From contig JAUVHU010000014.1 of the NCBI GenBank assembly GCA_030593145.1, positions 1 through 40,361 on the forward strand: 40,361 nt of DNA, given 5' to 3'. Within the stretch, counting starts at the first letter, position 1, and each line of letters starts with the position of its first letter. A program made the translations under genes and the position numbers. The notes below the pieces were generated by a model that searched no databases, had not been told where the DNA came from, and saw nothing but the letters and a program-made list of their open reading frames with translations. Of this stretch, positions 27,266-34,340 are shown piece by piece. This stretch comes from Desulfobacteraceae bacterium (lineage in GTDB: Bacteria; Desulfobacterota; Desulfobacteria; Desulfobacterales; ETH-SRB1).

Positions 27266-27468
27266 CGCTTAACCCCCTTTATTTTGAATTACGAAAATAT
27301 CGAAGTGAAGGATATTGATTTATTTCTTTAAAAAAACTTCTGTTGTTGGATAGTAATTACTCAGCTAAACTAAGTCGTCAAGTGAAAATAACTTCAGACC
27401 TCGTAAAAATATATTTTTGTATAGGCTCCAAGCCCTTTATTTCACCAGGCAAGCATCATGAGTCTGTC

Positions 27469-27643
27469 AACCTTTGAACCCAGAACCCTTGAAAAGATGA
27501 ACGTCGAACACCCGCCGTGCCCGCGCCCGTCGCGGCAGGTCGAACATTCAACATCGACCTGCCGCGACGGGCGCGAGCACGGCGGGACGTCGAATAATGA
27601 TGTCGCTCCGCTCTTCAATTCGGGAAAACAGAAACCTCTGAAC
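27469..27643. repeat. compound repeat unit G, copy 1, containing GC-rich palindrome
   Basis: It begins AACCTTTGAACCCAGAACCC, passes GATGAACGTCGAACA and ends TTCAATTCGGGAAAACAG then AACCTCTGAACC. The reverse complement of 39227-39365 matches it from end to end except that the centre here carries two inverted 33-bp GC-rich blocks (27511-27543 and 27554-27586). The 712-bp gap 27266-27977 is otherwise CCTTGAA words (27645-27680), their inverse GGTTCAAGG words (27823-27862) and unremarkable sequence. Confidence 0.8.
27511..27586. repeat. GC-rich inverted block pair
   Basis: CCCGCCGTGCCCGCGCCCG then TCGCGGCAGGTCGA, followed after ten bases by its inverse. The same block occurs singly at 34141-34170 and, degenerate, at 31279-31319, each time inside another repeat. 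GC content is far above the surroundings. Confidence 0.85.
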
Positions 27644-27977
27644 CTTAAACATTAAACCTTGAACCTTGAACCTTGAACCTTTAAACCAATTATCGCCAAA
27701 CAATAAGAAAAACAGATCAATATGTCAAAGCAAAAGTCTCTGCACCCAGAACTCTGTACCTCGCCCTTTTTTACCTTGCCAGCATAAATGAATCGATATA
27801 TATTTGTAACTATTCAGGTTGTCAGGTTCAAGGTTCAAGGTTCGGGGTTCAGGGTTGAGGGTTGGGCGCATTCAAGGTGACATAGGGTTCACTCTGGAGT
27901 TTCGTGCAAGACGGCCTGCTGCATGATTTTTTGGGTTTTGCTCACTGAAAGCATATTACAGAGGTCTCAATTCAAAA

Positions 27978-28376
27978 TTGAAAACTAAAAATTCAAACAT
28001 ATATCGACCTGCTTCCATCTTTAGATTGCTTTTCGTATTGGGACTTATGTCTGTCATAGTTTTAGGCAGCGGTTGCGGTAATGATAGCAATTTTACTGCT
28101 CTGAAAGCAAAAATAATCTCACCCGGCATTGACATCGAAATAAAAGAAGGCGAAGCCGTTTTTTTTAAAGGCCTCGCTACTGGTGGTTCTCCTCCCTATA
28201 AGTATTTATGGCATTTGGGTTCAGTATTTCCGGATATTTCCGGGCAGCACACGCATGAAATTGTTTTTAAATATGAAGGCGCATATACAGCTACTTTTAC
28301 CGTGATAGACAGAAACGGCAATAAAGATACCGATGCTATATCAATAGTTGTTATTTCCGCAGAATTGCTTGATTAA
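27978..28376 (+). CDS. PKD-domain-like lipoprotein
   Basis: A 132-residue secreted protein. The N-terminus has a hydrophobic run (FRLLFVLGLMSVIVLGSGCG) ending in a lipobox-like GSGC. The mature part resembles a PKD/immunoglobulin-like fold: GEAVFFKGLATGGSPPYKYLWHLG, then EGAYTATFTVIDRNGN. The frame starts at TTG 27978 (KTKNSNIY). The ribosome site is weak, and an internal ATG at residue 24 would spoil the signal peptide. Function unknown, probably surface-bound. A GGTTCAGAGGTTCAAGG repeat begins two bases after the stop. Confidence 0.7.
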   Translation: MKTKNSNIYRPASIFRLLFVLGLMSVIVLGSGCGNDSNFTALKAKIISPGIDIEIKEGEAVFFKGLATGGSPPYKYLWHLGSVFPDISGQHTHEIVFKYEGAYTATFTVIDRNGNKDTDAISIVVISAELLD

Positions 28377-28377
28377 A

Positions 28378-28545
28378 GGGTTCAGAGGTTCAAGGTTCAA
28401 AGGGAATATAGGACACAGATTTTCGCGGATGTACGCAGAGATGTACGCAGATAGGTTTAACTGCAAGTAACTGTTCATGGTTCAGAGGTTCACAGTTCAG
28501 AGGTTCAAGGTTCAAAGGTTCAGAGGTTCAAGGTGCAAAGGGCAA
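28378..28545. repeat. GGTTCAAGG/GGTTCAGAGG word array
   Basis: Starts directly after the PKD lipoprotein stop. Repeats of GTTCAGAGGTTCAAGG are interrupted by GGACACAGATTTTCGCGG and ACGCAGAGATGTACGCAG words. Followed by AACGTCGAACGTTGAACC units (28556-28690). No gene seen. Confidence 0.75.
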
Positions 28546-28724
28546 AGCGTTTTTTTGAACGTCGAACGTTGAACCACGTCTTGGCGTGGATGAAATCGCT
28601 TCGCTCCGCCAGTTTATAAATCAGCAGAATACCTTATTCAAAATTCGACGTTCGATGTTGGACGTTCGATGTTCGACGTTCATAGCCTTCTATCTTCCGA
28701 CTACGCCAGACTGACGGCGGGCAA

Positions 28725-28840
28725 GCTCTGACCTCTGACCTCCGACTTCTGACCTCCGACTTCCAACCTTCCGACATTTGACCTCTGTTTCTTTTTCTCC
28801 TCTGACTTCCGACCTCCGACCTCTGATCTCCGACCCCTGT
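28725..28840. repeat. CTGACCTCCGACTT word array
   Basis: A degenerate array of 7-bp words CTGACCT, CCGACTT and CCGACCT over about 115 bp. It yields a spurious minus-strand open frame. The 1,096-bp gap between the PKD lipoprotein and the first PEP-CTERM gene holds only repeats, apart from the promoter candidate at 28991. Confidence 0.8.
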
Positions 28841-28990
28841 TCCTATGAAATAAATTACATAGTTTCCATGTGATTGTTACATAACTTACATAGAAAATAC
28901 CCTGTTTTTTATACCGCAAAAAATAAAGGGAGCGATACAACATTTTAATATTTCTATGAAATTTAAAACAATAAAACATGGTGCATTTTT

Positions 28991-29006
28991 TGGCATTTCA
29001 ATTGCA
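28991..29006 (+). promoter_or_regulatory. sigma54 (-24/-12) promoter candidate
   Basis: TTGGCATTTCAATTGCAT fits the TGGCAC-N5-TTGCA consensus: GG at 28992-28993 and GC at 29004-29005, ten bases between. It points toward the PEP-CTERM genes. Two sigma54-type regulators are in the locus. The distance to the first gene is about 470 bases because two repeat elements (29054-29446) lie between. Confidence 0.6.
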
Positions 29007-29053
29007 TGACTTTGTCATAATTCAGCATAACATGAACGGCATTAAGATAATAT

Positions 29054-29285
29054 TTGATGGCTTTGTAAAAAGTCAAATTCAGTAAATCTGTCATTTCGAC
29101 AGTAGAGATAAATCTTATCTATTCAGTAGGTTATAGAATAAAGATTTCTTGCTTTGCTCGAGATGACAAACCAAATAGACTTTCAAACAACTTGTCAATC
29201 ATAACCCTTTGATTATAATTGACAAGTTGTTTTTTGATTACAGTGCCGCAAAGCGGCATAACTTAGCTTTTTACGAGTTTATTAA
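29054..29285. repeat. family C element (about 230 bp)
   Basis: Ends TTGATGGCTTTGTAAAAAGTC and GCTTTTTACGAGTTTATTAA are of the A/B end type. The interior contains CTGTCATTTCGACAG with its partner GCTCGAGATGACA around an AGATAAATCTTAT/ATAAAGATTT pair. The right end repeats GCCGCAAAGCGGC as at 21349-21417. Confidence 0.75.
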
Positions 29286-29287
29286 CT

Positions 29288-29446
29288 TTGATGAATTCGT
29301 AAAAAGTTGCGAATTTCTATAGATAGCTAAGTAAAAAGTTTCATATACAAGGTGTAGTGATTTTTCAGGATCGAAGGCATACATATAGTAAAACCTTTGA
29401 AAAATTACTGCAATGCAGTAAATGGGACTTTTTATGACGGCATTAA
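29288..29446. repeat. family B palindromic element, copy 2 (159 bp)
   Basis: Matches 10990-11154 along its length (TTTCATATACAAGG, AGTGATTTTTCAGGATCG, AAGGCATACATATAGTA), but the right arm has decayed (GAAAAATTACTGCAATGCAG). It abuts family C and ends 27 bases before the PEP-CTERM start. Confidence 0.85.
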
Positions 29447-29472
29447 TATTTAAGGAGGTGATGAGGAATATT

Positions 29473-30264
29473 ATGAAAAAATTAAATAAATTTTTAGTCA
29501 TTTCATTAATTTTAGGGGTCTTATGCGGCTTTGCTTCTAATTTGTGGGCTATTCCTAATCTTCAGATTTACATACCGAATGCAACATATGATACTGAAAC
29601 GGAAACGTGGATTATAAACTCGTATAACTATGAACTATGGGTCATCGGAGCAAATTTAGATGTCAATGATGTCAAGTTTGCAGCCGCGGTTCCAACTGAT
29701 GAAAACGGATCCATTGATGTTACATGGCTTGATCCTTCTTCTCCTGATTATGGGGGTGGCGGTATAGATGATTTTACTCTGACCTTTAACGATCCGGACT
29801 TGGGACCAGACTCGAATCGGCTTGATTATGACGATTACCGGGTTTCATATGCAACGGACGACCCGGATCCGGCCACCTATGGCTTCGGCTCAGGCACTCC
29901 GCTTGATGGAGATGGGACGCAGATACCTCCTCACGGGGTCTTCCCAACGGATTTTTATGAGTACTTCATAGGTGATTTCGGCACGGGTGAAACTGTTCAA
30001 AATTATATCCCCGGAGACGAATGGGGTGATACTGCCGCCGGCGAGATCAAAAAGTTCGATATCTCAGTCAGCGGCTATACCTGGGTAGATATTATAGCCT
30101 ATGACCACGTAATCTTATGCAATAACAAGGCGAAATACGTTTTCACCCCATTTTCTCATGATGGTGCAAGTACGGTTCCTGAACCGGCAACCATGCTGTT
30201 GCTTGGCAGCGGCCTTATCGGCTTGGCTGGTTTGAGAAGGAGAACATTTCGCAAAAAATACTAA
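29473..30264 (+). CDS. PEP-CTERM sorting-domain protein 1
   Basis: A 263-residue secreted protein. Signal peptide MKKLNKFLVISLILGVLCG through NLWA, mature part Asp/Gly-rich, and a C-terminal PEP-CTERM tripartite signal: VPEPATML, a hydrophobic segment LLGSGLIGLAGL, then a basic tail RRRTFRKK. The last part is the exosortase recognition signal, expected to be cut and anchored or released at the surface. The N-terminal domain (NLQIYIPNATYDTETETW, FGTGETVQNYIPG) resembles the choice-of-anchor N type, at moderate certainty. The ATG at 29473 with GAGGA upstream is preferred over in-frame starts at 29422-29461, which lie in repeat DNA. Probably sigma54-controlled. Confidence 0.88.
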   Translation: MKKLNKFLVISLILGVLCGFASNLWAIPNLQIYIPNATYDTETETWIINSYNYELWVIGANLDVNDVKFAAAVPTDENGSIDVTWLDPSSPDYGGGGIDDFTLTFNDPDLGPDSNRLDYDDYRVSYATDDPDPATYGFGSGTPLDGDGTQIPPHGVFPTDFYEYFIGDFGTGETVQNYIPGDEWGDTAAGEIKKFDISVSGYTWVDIIAYDHVILCNNKAKYVFTPFSHDGASTVPEPATMLLLGSGLIGLAGLRRRTFRKKY

Positions 30265-30270
30265 CTAATT

Positions 30271-30329
30271 AAGCTCAAAGCTTAAAAGAGGCGTTTCGGC
30301 TTTTGCTATGAGCTATCAGCTTTGAGCTT
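30271..30329. terminator. hairpin between the two PEP-CTERM genes
   Basis: The arms AAGCTCAAAGC (30271-30281) and GCTTTGAGCTT (30319-30329) are perfect inverse repeats with an internal part containing GGCGTTTCGGC. It starts seven bases after the stop of PEP-CTERM gene 1. There is no clean T-run, so it may be a partial terminator, an mRNA 3' end stabiliser or simply a word repeat (AGCTCATAGCTGATAG words recur at 39178-39225). Confidence 0.45.
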
Positions 30330-30441
30330 GGGTATGAGCTAATCAAAGGAGGTAATATATAAAAAGTAAGTTATTATTAAAGGCAAAAGTTAATTTAAAA
30401 TTCACAACTCAAAATTAAAGATTAATTTAAAGGAGGATTTA

Positions 30442-31149
30442 ATGAAAAAGTTTTTAAAAATCTTAGTGACCACTTTTTTAGCTGTATTTTTATGTAGTGG
30501 GATTTCAATGGCTACTATCATCTACGATTATAATGATATTTATGCGAACTGGCCTGATCAATCAACCAGTATTACGAGCGACACACATGGAACTCCAGTA
30601 ATATCCGGCGCTGAGGTGATAACAACTGACGATGGATATTTAAGTTCAGTAGAAATATATATGACCGGTAGACAAGAATGGGATGCTCTTTTTATCAACA
30701 GTACTGGTGGTAGCTCTGTTGGTGAAACGTGGAACGACTGGGATTATATAGTATATGCTGGCTATAACCCGACAGCATACACTACTACTGAGGATCAAAG
30801 GCCGGATGGAGTAACAGATGGAAGCACACAGATATATAGTGTGACTTCTGATGCGTATGATTATGTAGATGTTAGCTATTCTGGCGGCAGAGTAGGCCAT
30901 GCCAATGGAATACATGATGACTGGCTGGATAGCACAAGCGCTTCCGCATCAGTTGCATGGGATGGGTCAACTCTTACATATACTTTTAATGATACAATTT
31001 TACTTGCTGATAATTTTCTTATTGGTTATACACCCTGGTGTGCTAATGATGTATTCCTGACACCTGTTGTAGAGCCTGCGACCATGCTTTTGTTCGGCAC
31101 CGGTCTGCTCGGCCTTGCTGTTATCGGCAGGAAGAAGTTTTTTAAATAA
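30442..31149 (+). CDS. PEP-CTERM sorting-domain protein 2
   Basis: A 235-residue secreted protein: signal peptide MKKFLKILVTTFLAVFLCSG with cleavage after ISMA, a mature domain rich in Tyr, Asp, Ser and Thr, and the C-terminal signal VVEPATMLLFGTGLLGLAV then IGRKKFF. The motif is VEP rather than PEP, so exosortase recognition may be altered. The hydrophobic helix and basic tail are intact. A strong AAAGGAGG five bases before the ATG. It follows PEP-CTERM gene 1 by 177 bases with a hairpin between. No enzymatic domain is recognised; likely a matrix component. Confidence 0.87.
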   Translation: MKKFLKILVTTFLAVFLCSGISMATIIYDYNDIYANWPDQSTSITSDTHGTPVISGAEVITTDDGYLSSVEIYMTGRQEWDALFINSTGGSSVGETWNDWDYIVYAGYNPTAYTTTEDQRPDGVTDGSTQIYSVTSDAYDYVDVSYSGGRVGHANGIHDDWLDSTSASASVAWDGSTLTYTFNDTILLADNFLIGYTPWCANDVFLTPVVEPATMLLFGTGLLGLAVIGRKKFFK

Positions 31150-31154
31150 TGCTC

Positions 31155-31363
31155 TGAAAATGAGTGATTAGCCATTAGCTTTTAGCAGTTAGCCTTTAGC
31201 ACAATAATTTCAATATATTGCTAAAAGTCAACATTTCATGGGTGAAAACTGAATCGCTGGAAAACACCCGAAATAATACCTGCCGCGACCTGCCGCGACA
31301 GTGCGTGAGCATGGCGGGAGAGCTAACCGTTAATTGCTGAGAGCTAATCGCTTGACGTAGGTT
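31155..31363. repeat. family F 'agctaatcgctca' element, copy 1
   Basis: Begins AAATGAGTGATTAGCCATTAG and ends with AGCTAATCGCTTGACGTAGG; the two ends are inverted. The centre has TTTCAATATATTGC, CATGGGTGAAAAC and the degenerate GC-rich block at 31279-31319. The reverse complement occurs at 34098-34296, and further copies at 33179-33250 (partial) and 38841-39030. Confidence 0.82.
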
Positions 31364-31444
31364 AAAACAAAGTCATGAAAAGGAGTTGGTATGGAACAAA
31401 TGTAGCTTTCATTCCGGCTTCTTTTCTCTTTAAGGATTTATTCC

Positions 31445-31726
31445 ATGAATATTTCGGCTGCAGCGTTAGCATTAATAGACAATGGAGGCAGGCGTTCAGG
31501 TGTCGATAGACGAAATTTCTCATACACAGACCATATTCCGGATAGAAGATTTAAAGAGGAGCGTCGAAGTGGCATAGACCGGAGGATCGACGGTGATCGC
31601 CGAAACGGTATAAATCGCCGTATCAGTATGGTTGTAGAATTGAAGATCGAAGATCTGAGAAAAGGCATCGATCGTAGATTCAGCAGTGAACGCCGGGCGG
31701 CATTTGCCGCCGCATTAGCCATTTAA
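31445..31726 (+). CDS. Arg/Asp-rich repeat protein of unknown function
   Basis: A 93-residue protein made of repeated RRSGVDRR / RRSGIDRR / DRRNGINRR / RKGIDRR motifs between Ala-rich ends. Similar short RSGxDRR-rich proteins occur in related bacteria with no known role. The start ATG at 31445 has AAGGA eight bases upstream. The opposite strand is also fully open, as expected for such a codon pattern, so the reading direction rests on the ribosome site and sensible composition. It sits after the PEP-CTERM genes. A GGTTCAGGGTTCAAAGG repeat starts four bases after the stop. Confidence 0.65.
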   Translation: MNISAAALALIDNGGRRSGVDRRNFSYTDHIPDRRFKEERRSGIDRRIDGDRRNGINRRISMVVELKIEDLRKGIDRRFSSERRAAFAAALAI

Positions 31727-31825
31727 TAAAAAGGTTCAGGGTTCAAAGGTTGTAAAGTAATACAGAACTGTATTTTCTGACCTGCATTGTTTTATAGGAA
31801 CTGCCGAATCTTGAACCCTGACCTC

Positions 31826-31920
31826 TTTGGATTGATGATTTATGAATGTTGATTTATGATTGATGGAATCGCTGAGTTTATGCTGAGAAACCGAAGTGCT
31901 CTATCTTTAATCAATAATCC
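31826..31920. repeat. family E inverted-repeat element, copy 2
   Basis: The reverse complement of the core of 18125-18236 (GAATCGCTGAGTTTATGCTG, AGAAACCGAAGTG). Word arrays of GAACCCTGACC, CTGACTTCCGACC and CCTTGAA fill 31929-32044 up to the stop of the sigma54 regulator. No gene lies in the 318-bp gap. Confidence 0.75.
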
Positions 31921-32044
31921 CTGATCTGACCCCTGTCCTCTGATATCTGACTTCCGACCTCTGACTTCCGACCTCTGACTTCTGTTCTCCGACTTCCGAC
32001 CTCTGAACCTTGAACCCCGAACCCTGAACCTTGAACCTTGAACC

Positions 32045-33058
32045 CTATTTTTTTATATCAAGATCACTAATTTTAGTCAGCAAGGTCTTGTAACTTATTT
32101 TCAAAATTTTGGTTGCTTTGCTTCGGTTCCAGCCGGTTTTTCCAAGCACGTAAGAAATTACTTCTCTTTCAATTTTTTCCAGAGCCTTTTTCTTTATTTT
32201 TTTAAGGGAAAAAGAGGATAAGTCCGCCCCATTTTTTTCTTCAAGAAATGACAGGTTTTCAACAATGTTTCGTGCTGAATAGGGTAAAATTGAATTGTCC
32301 TCAGTTTTATTGCAGCTCGCCAATTCATCAACGAGTTCTTCCCAATTGCCGATAACCATACCTTTTTTAAGAAAGTTTTGAAGTTCTCTGACGTTTCCAG
32401 GCCAGTGGTAGTAGTTCAGTTTTTTCAAAAGATCAAGGTTGGGTTTAGCAAACTTTTTATTATCAAACCGGGAAGCGTATTGTTTTAAATAATAGTTAAT
32501 AAGAACTGAAATATCTTCAGGTCGCTTACGGAGAGGAGGAATAGTTATTCTTATGATGTTCAGCCGGTAATAAAGATCTTCTCTGAAAATTCCCTGCTTT
32601 ACACTTTGTTCAAGGTCCTGGTTGGTGGCAGCTATAACCCACACATCTGATTTTATATCTATTTCAGAACCTAATCGGCTAAACTCACCACTTTGGAGAA
32701 CATGAAGAAGCTTAGCCTGCAAGACAAGGGACATATCACAGATTTCGTCTAAAAATAAAACCCCTTTGTTGGCTAATTCGAACTTTCCACGCTTTTTTCT
32801 ATGAGCTCCTGTAAAAGCCCCCTGTTCATATCCAAACAGTTCGCTTTCGAGTAGACCTTCCGGCAGGGCAGCACAGTTAATTTTTATAAAAGGTTTATTA
32901 TTTCTTTTAGATTTATAATAAAGATTTTGGGCAACGACCTCCTTACCAACGCCGCTTTCACCGGTAATTACGACATTTAAGCTCGAACCGGAAACATGCT
33001 TAATCAGCTCCCTTATTTTTTCAATATCTTTGCTTTTTCCAATTAGAGGTATTTCCAT
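32045..33058 (-). CDS. sigma54-dependent activator (AAA+ and HTH, no sensory domain)
   Basis: A 337-residue enhancer-binding protein. The AAA+ domain starts almost at once: Walker A GESGVGKE at residues 33-40, the sigma54-contact loop GAFTGA at 80-85, Walker B LFLDEI at 101-106, and arginine fingers in GIFREDLYYRLN. A Fis-type helix-turn-helix follows at the C-terminus (GWNRSKATKILKISYKTLL). There is no N-terminal receiver, so control would have to come from elsewhere, for example the neighbouring single receiver. In PEP-CTERM loci the comparable regulator is PrsR, but that protein carries a receiver. It is a plausible activator of the -24/-12 site at 28991. GGTTCAAGG words lie right after its stop. 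Confidence 0.92.
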   Translation of the reverse strand: MEIPLIGKSKDIEKIRELIKHVSGSSLNVVITGESGVGKEVVAQNLYYKSKRNNKPFIKINCAALPEGLLESELFGYEQGAFTGAHRKKRGKFELANKGVLFLDEICDMSLVLQAKLLHVLQSGEFSRLGSEIDIKSDVWVIAATNQDLEQSVKQGIFREDLYYRLNIIRITIPPLRKRPEDISVLINYYLKQYASRFDNKKFAKPNLDLLKKLNYYHWPGNVRELQNFLKKGMVIGNWEELVDELASCNKTEDNSILPYSARNIVENLSFLEEKNGADLSSFSLKKIKKKALEKIEREVISYVLGKTGWNRSKATKILKISYKTLLTKISDLDIKK

Positions 33059-33178
33059 AGCCTTGCGCGCTATACCCTTTTTTGTAAAAGTTCAGCCACT
33101 AAGTCACAAATGATGAATATAATTGATAAATTGTGAATTGAGGAATTGAAGAATTAAAAGTAACAACATCCTTCAATT

Positions 33179-33250
33179 CACCCAATGGGTAGCAATATAT
33201 TGAAATTATTGTGCTAACTGCTAAAAGCTAATCGCTCATTTTAGGTTATA
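33179..33250. repeat. family F partial copy
   Basis: GGGTAGCAATATATTGAAATT, then GTGCTAACTGCTAAAAGC and TAATCGCTCATTTTAGG: one half of the family F element. The 278-bp gap also has CACTAAGTCACAAATG words (33098-33114), GAATTGAGGAATTGAAG words, CCCTGAACCACTGAACC words (33282-33308) and TTAGTGCCTTTGTGGC words. No gene seen. Confidence 0.7.
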
Positions 33251-33336
33251 CTTAAAATAATTTAAATCCTGCCCCCCAACCTCAACCCTGAACCACTGAA
33301 CCTTGAACCGATCACTTTAGTGCCTTTGTGGCTTAA

Positions 33337-33705
33337 CTATCCCAGAAGTTCATCAACTAATTTGGCAAGTTGAACAAGTTCAAAGGGTTTTTCCAACACT
33401 CGATCTGCCTTGGCTTCGGAGGCTAAAGCTTCAGGATGTTCACCCCAGCCCGTTATCGCGATAACCGGGGTATTAGAGTGTTTTTTCTTGATCATTGCAA
33501 TAAGACCAATTCCACTTATATTGGGCATAACAATATCTGTTATAACCAGATCAAATCCTTTCTTTTCACTTTCAAGGAATTTCAGTCCTTCCAGACCATC
33601 TGAAGCACAAACAACAACATATTTTTTATTCGTGAAAAAAGCACAAATCGCGGTCAGAATCTCTTTATTGTCATCTATTATTAATAATTTGTATGGCTTA
33701 CCCAT
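33337..33705 (-). CDS. stand-alone response regulator receiver (CheY-like)
   Basis: A 122-residue receiver with all key residues: acidic pair Asp11/Asp12, phosphoacceptor Asp57 (DLVITDIVMP), Thr85 (AITGW) and Lys106 (LEKPF). It has no output domain. The gene lies between two sigma54-type regulators that lack a working receiver, so it may act in trans on one of them; this is inference from position. No kinase is in the window. Confidence 0.93.
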   Translation of the reverse strand: MGKPYKLLIIDDNKEILTAICAFFTNKKYVVVCASDGLEGLKFLESEKKGFDLVITDIVMPNISGIGLIAMIKKKHSNTPVIAITGWGEHPEALASEAKADRVLEKPFELVQLAKLVDELLG

Positions 33706-34030
33706 TTTACGTCCCTCAAAAAATTTTAACTATAGATGAAACTTTTTACAACGCTAAATTATAACATTTTCAGAAAGTTAGCAAGAACAATTTTAATTGG
33801 TAGAAAACTTCATAATTATTGTGAAAAGTTTTTCCTAATAATAGGAAAAGTTTCAGTAATTTTTGCATTCGAATCTTTGAAATATCTGTGAAAAACTCCG
33901 GATTGAAAATATTTTACAAGCCATGCAATGTAATAATTTCAATAAGGTACAGGCAATTTTTATTATACTTGTTCGTTTGTCCTTTAAAAATATACTTTCA
34001 GAGGCATGTATTTTGCTTGTAAAAAGTAGT

Positions 34031-34329
34031 TTAGCCACAAAGACACGAAGACACAAAGAAAGAGTTTTGAAAAACGGTATCAAGGGATTTATATTATACC
34101 TAAGATGAGCGATTAGCTCTTAGCAATTAGCGGTTAGCTCTCCTGCCGTGCTCGCGCCCGTCGCGGCAGGTATTATTTCGGGTGCTTACCAGCGATTCGA
34201 TTTCCACCCATTGGGTGATATCTTGACTTTTAGCAATATATTGAAATTGTTGTGCTAACTGCTAAAAGCTAATGGCTAATCGCTCAATTTAGGTTATAAT
34301 CTTTGTGTCTTAGTGCCTTAGTGGCTAAA
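34031..34329. repeat. nested palindromic repeats (three layers)
   Basis: Outer arms TTAGCCACAAAGACACGAAG (34031 on) and the inverse TTAGTGCCTTAGTGGCTAAA (to 34329). Inside them is a family F element (34098-34296) with inverted GATGAGCGATTAGC / GCTAATCGCTCA ends. Inside that is the GC-rich block TCCTGCCGTGCTCGCGCCCG then TCGCGGCAGG (34141-34170). The 635-bp gap 33706-34340 has no gene; 33715-33760 carries a remnant ACTATAGATGAAACTTTTTAC of the family B end. Confidence 0.82.
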
Positions 34330-34340
34330 CCTTTATTTTT

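Noticed and set aside
27458-27655. A 65-codon plus-strand frame
   Set aside because: Encoded by compound repeat unit G and the GC-rich palindrome.
28701-28979. A 92-codon minus-strand frame
   Set aside because: Half of it is the CTGACCTCCGAC word array; no ribosome site and no family resemblance.
31438-31722. A 94-codon minus-strand frame opposite the Arg-rich protein
   Set aside because: It mirrors the repeated DRR codons (giving RRS/LRS runs). The plus strand has the ribosome site and the recognisable RSGxDRR pattern.
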